Shown here in pieces: positions 61,189-64,000 of a stretch of 64,000 bases of DNA (position 1 is the stretch's first letter; the number at the start of each line of letters is the position of its first letter). The DNA comes from Cytophagales bacterium (lineage in GTDB: Bacteria; Bacteroidota; Bacteroidia; Cytophagales; Cyclobacteriaceae): contig JAWPMT010000002.1 of the NCBI GenBank assembly GCA_033344775.1, positions 744,001 to 808,000 on the forward strand. The letters are read 5' to 3'. A program made the translations under genes and the position numbers. Below the pieces are notes generated by a model that was not told where the DNA came from, did no database searches, and saw nothing but the letters and a program-made list of their open reading frames with translations.

Positions 61189-64000
61189 ATGGCGAGTCAT
61201 TTAATAGAAGCCATACAAGATGCCATTCATCTCAAAAAGGGAATAACATTCATCAATGCCGATCAAAATGATGATTACCTCACGTACCGGGAACTCTATG
61301 AAAATGCGGTCAGTGCACTGGCTTATTTACAGCGTCAAGGGTTAAAACAAAAAGACGAACTTGTTCTTCAGATTGAAGACAATCAACAGTTCTTAATTGT
61401 ATTTTGGGCATGTATCTTAGGCGGGATCATTCCTGTTCCTCTCTCTGTAGCTAAGAACCAGGATCAATTTCGAAAACTGGAAAAGGTGTGGGGGAAGCTC
61501 AATAATCCAGGTTTCATTGGGACGAAAGCACACCTGGATAAGGTCATTGCTTTTGTAAGTCAGCAGGAAGGCGACAGACTTGCGCTCGATATCAGCAAGG
61601 CCTTTCTGGATAGTGCCAACCTGCAAAGTCATGACCATGAAGGTCAAATTGCCGATGTTACCGCTGCGGATATCGCATTCATTCAGTTTTCCTCAGGTTC
61701 GACTGGCAGTCCAAAAGGAGTGGTTTTAACGCATGAAAATTTAATCACAAATGTGGCCGCAATTGCCAGTGCCGCAAATTATACGAACGATGATACCATG
61801 CTAAGCTGGATGCCACTTACCCACGACATGGGTATGATAGGTTTCCATCTTAATCCGCTCTTTATCGGAATGGATCAGTACTTAATGCCGACGAACCTTT
61901 TTCTTCGAAGACCGGAGATGTGGTTACTTAAGGCAAGCCAAAATGCAGTTACAATCCTTTGTTCCCCAAACTTTGGCTACTCGTATTATTTAAAGCACTT
62001 TGATGAAGCTAAAAATTTCAGCCTTGATCTTTCTCAGGTGCGAATCATTTACAATGGAGCAGAGCCGATCTCGAAAGAAATTTGCACGGAATTCAGTGAA
62101 AAACTGAATAGCTACGGATTGAAGGAAGAAGCCATATGTCCGGTATATGGTATGGCCGAAGCCACACTGGCAGTCACTATGTCAGGAATAGATGACCGTG
62201 TTTCATCAACGGATCTGGAATATGGTAACACAGGCTACGCAGCAATCGGATATAGTCAATCAATCATTAATGTCGGTAGGCCTATTGATCACTGTCAATT
62301 GAGAATAACCAACGAGGAAGATCAAGTTGTGACTGATGGAATTGTTGGACAAATAGAAATCAAAGGGAGAAGCGTTACCGGAGGATATTATAACGATGAG
62401 GAACGCACCAGGGAAATTCTAAATGAGGAACACTGGCTGAAAACAGGTGACCTTGGATTTGTTCAAGATGGACAGCTTTATGTGACAGGAAGAATAAAGG
62501 ACATCATTTTCATCAATGGTCAGAACTATTATCCTCACGACCTGGAACAAATGTCAACGGAAGTGGAAGGCATTGAACTCAATCAAATTGTCATTGGAAG
62601 CGCCTTTGATGAGGCAACTGATTCGAGTGAAATCCTTGCTTTTGTCCTGCATCGTGGCGAATTAAAGGACTTCATTTCTAAATCACAAGGCATCAAAACA
62701 ATACTCAATCAGCAGACGGGTGTTGTTTTGGACCGGGTACTTCGGGTGCGAAATATACCGAAAACAACAAGTGGTAAACTTCAGCGATTCAAATTGATTG
62801 AAAGTTATCGCGAGGGAGCATTTGCTGATCATATCCATGAAGTTAATGAACTTATCAAGACAGAGAATGATCAGAGGCATTTCGGGCTTGAAAATGAAAC
62901 GGAAAGACAAGTTCTGAAAATCTGGCATCAGGTCATCAAGAACGATCATATTGGAGTAGCCGATCACTTTTTGGAGGTCGGGGGTAATTCATTGCGAGCA
63001 GCCGAGATCAGCATGTTGATTTTGAAACATTTGGGTGTAAGTATTGCTTTGACTTCATTCTTTGAAAACCCGACTGTTCGTCAACTGGCGCTTCAGATTC
63101 AAAATAAGGAAGGGGCAGAACATGATATCATTCCAAAGGCTAATCCTGCCCATCGATACCCCTTGTCATCAACACAGAAAGGGATCTATTATCTGTGTGA
63201 AATTGATCCTTCTTCTACAGCCTACAACATTCCGATTGCCTTTGAGATCAAGGGTGAATTTGATCCCAAGTCCTTTGAAAAACGCGTAGCTAAACTCATA
63301 GCGAAGCATGATGCGCTTCGCATGTCTTTTTCAAGTGGTGATGACCCATATTTTACCATTCAGGAGCAGGCTAATGTTGAAGTATCGTATGCGCATTGTC
63401 TGGAGAAAGATCTGGATGAGCATTTAAGAGGTCTAGTTCGCCCCTTTGATCTTGGTCAGGCAGCTTTATTCAGGATAGAAATCGTAAACTCCGAAAATCG
63501 GAAGTTGCTGTTTCTGGATTTTCATCACCTCATTTCAGATGGAACTTCGGTGGAATCATTTGTAATAGAACTTTTCTCCATCGATGAGAACGAATTATTA
63601 GTTCAAGACCACATTGGGTATAAGGATTATGCTGCCTGGGTCCTGCATGCTCAACCGAACAATCGGAATGCAAGTGGCCAATATTGGACTAAGTTATTGT
63701 CCGAGGAATTACCAAAGCTGGAACTGCCTATCGATCATCCACGTCCTGCGCGATTCAACCATGTAGGAGAGAAGGTCCCATTTGAGTTGAATTTGAATGC
63801 CAGTGAAGCATTACGTCAGATTGCGAGAGAAAATGGATATACATTGGGAACGACCATGTTCGCGATCTACCGTATTTTGCTCTACAAGCTTTCTTATCAG
63901 CAAGAAGCGATCATAGGTGTCGCGACCTCAGGAAGGCAATTGCCCGAATTAATGGGAGTACAGGGCATGTTTGTGAATAACCTGCCGGTTCGTTGTAAGG
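61189..64000 (+). CDS. NRPS: fatty-acyl-AMP ligase - carrier - condensation (3' end beyond window)
   Basis: 937 codons are visible and the frame is open to the last base, so the protein continues. Start ATG at 61189. A fatty-acyl-AMP ligase (FAAL) domain covers about 1-550: QFSSGSTGSPKGVVLTH from residue 165 (A3 core), PLTHDMGMIGFHLNPLF near 209 (FAAL-type), YGMAEATLAV (A5), GRIKDIIFINGQNYYP. A carrier domain follows with the phosphopantetheine Ser601 in GGNSLRAAE, and then a condensation domain from about 658 with the active site HHLISDG (H779, H780, D784, G785). An acyl chain is thus loaded on the carrier and condensed with the first amino acid of a later module: a lipopeptide synthetase. 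Confidence 0.95.
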   Translation, partial: MASHLIEAIQDAIHLKKGITFINADQNDDYLTYRELYENAVSALAYLQRQGLKQKDELVLQIEDNQQFLIVFWACILGGIIPVPLSVAKNQDQFRKLEKVWGKLNNPGFIGTKAHLDKVIAFVSQQEGDRLALDISKAFLDSANLQSHDHEGQIADVTAADIAFIQFSSGSTGSPKGVVLTHENLITNVAAIASAANYTNDDTMLSWMPLTHDMGMIGFHLNPLFIGMDQYLMPTNLFLRRPEMWLLKASQNAVTILCSPNFGYSYYLKHFDEAKNFSLDLSQVRIIYNGAEPISKEICTEFSEKLNSYGLKEEAICPVYGMAEATLAVTMSGIDDRVSSTDLEYGNTGYAAIGYSQSIINVGRPIDHCQLRITNEEDQVVTDGIVGQIEIKGRSVTGGYYNDEERTREILNEEHWLKTGDLGFVQDGQLYVTGRIKDIIFINGQNYYPHDLEQMSTEVEGIELNQIVIGSAFDEATDSSEILAFVLHRGELKDFISKSQGIKTILNQQTGVVLDRVLRVRNIPKTTSGKLQRFKLIESYREGAFADHIHEVNELIKTENDQRHFGLENETERQVLKIWHQVIKNDHIGVADHFLEVGGNSLRAAEISMLILKHLGVSIALTSFFENPTVRQLALQIQNKEGAEHDIIPKANPAHRYPLSSTQKGIYYLCEIDPSSTAYNIPIAFEIKGEFDPKSFEKRVAKLIAKHDALRMSFSSGDDPYFTIQEQANVEVSYAHCLEKDLDEHLRGLVRPFDLGQAALFRIEIVNSENRKLLFLDFHHLISDGTSVESFVIELFSIDENELLVQDHIGYKDYAAWVLHAQPNNRNASGQYWTKLLSEELPKLELPIDHPRPARFNHVGEKVPFELNLNASEALRQIARENGYTLGTTMFAIYRILLYKLSYQQEAIIGVATSGRQLPELMGVQGMFVNNLPVRCK

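Noticed and set aside
1-64000. tRNA, rRNA, CRISPR and insertion sequences
   Set aside because: Read through for T-loop GGTTCRA patterns, regularly spaced repeats, transposase-like frames and terminal inverted repeats; nothing convincing was found by eye. A tRNAscan/ISfinder run would be decisive.

Overview
The window comes from a member of the Bacteroidota, most likely a marine-type Cytophagales. This is inferred from gene content: a Bacteroidota-style cta (cytochrome oxidase) operon, LytTR-type two-component signalling, a T9SS (Por) C-terminal sorting domain, FtsX/MacB-like permeases of the Bacteroidota kind, a DUF5687 ABC exporter, a UpxY-type NusG paralogue, and moderate G+C. No rRNA, recognisable tRNA, CRISPR array, insertion sequence or phage gene was seen.

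1-6.1 kb (+): the 3' part of a terminal oxidase operon. It runs ctaD (cut by the window edge), ctaA and ctaB (heme A synthesis), two subunit III-type proteins, a subunit IV-like protein, a SCO-like protein without its redox core, a DUF420 protein, a small Cys-containing membrane protein and a DUF983 zinc-ribbon membrane protein. 6.2-18.9 kb: envelope and signalling genes. These are a BamA/TamA-type barrel, two small membrane ORFs, a pentapeptide-repeat protein, an operon of barrel-like protein / DUF2846-like protein / LytS-type kinase / LytTR regulator, a hydrolase, an ABC exporter pair, an LRR protein and a voltage-gated channel. 19-30.5 kb: carbon metabolism. It holds 3-hydroxyacyl-CoA dehydrogenase, a GH13 amylase, class II fructose-bisphosphate aldolase, an SLC45-like sugar transporter coupled to a DPE2-like GH77 glucanotransferase (with a LacI-type palindrome upstream), a CarboxypepD-reg/plug-like protein and an acyl-CoA ligase.

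30.7-40.6 kb (+): a 2397-residue SpvB/VCBS/RHS protein ending in an HEFGH metallopeptidase-like domain. It is translationally coupled (ATGA overlap) to a PKD/cadherin-repeat T9SS-sorted surface protein. 40.6-57.9 kb: two orphan FtsX-like permeases (at the two ends), an orphan ParB-like regulator, a NusG/UpxY paralogue behind a structured leader, an S51 peptidase-like protein, a small secreted Cys protein, DUF3750, a polytopic YfhO/GT-C-like protein, a single-Cys thioredoxin-like protein, a lipoprotein, an M23 peptidase and an SLC12-type transporter.

58.3-64 kb (+): the start of a specialised-metabolite cluster. It has a radical SAM protein of the RiPP-maturation type (TIGR03975-like, with a B12-binding-like N-terminus), a type II thioesterase, and an NRPS that opens with a fatty-acyl-AMP ligase, a carrier protein and a condensation domain before the window ends. 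No RiPP precursor gene is visible beside the radical SAM enzyme. This suggests a lipopeptide whose NRPS product, rather than a ribosomal peptide, may be radically methylated. This and the Rhs/T9SS pair are the two most interesting systems here.
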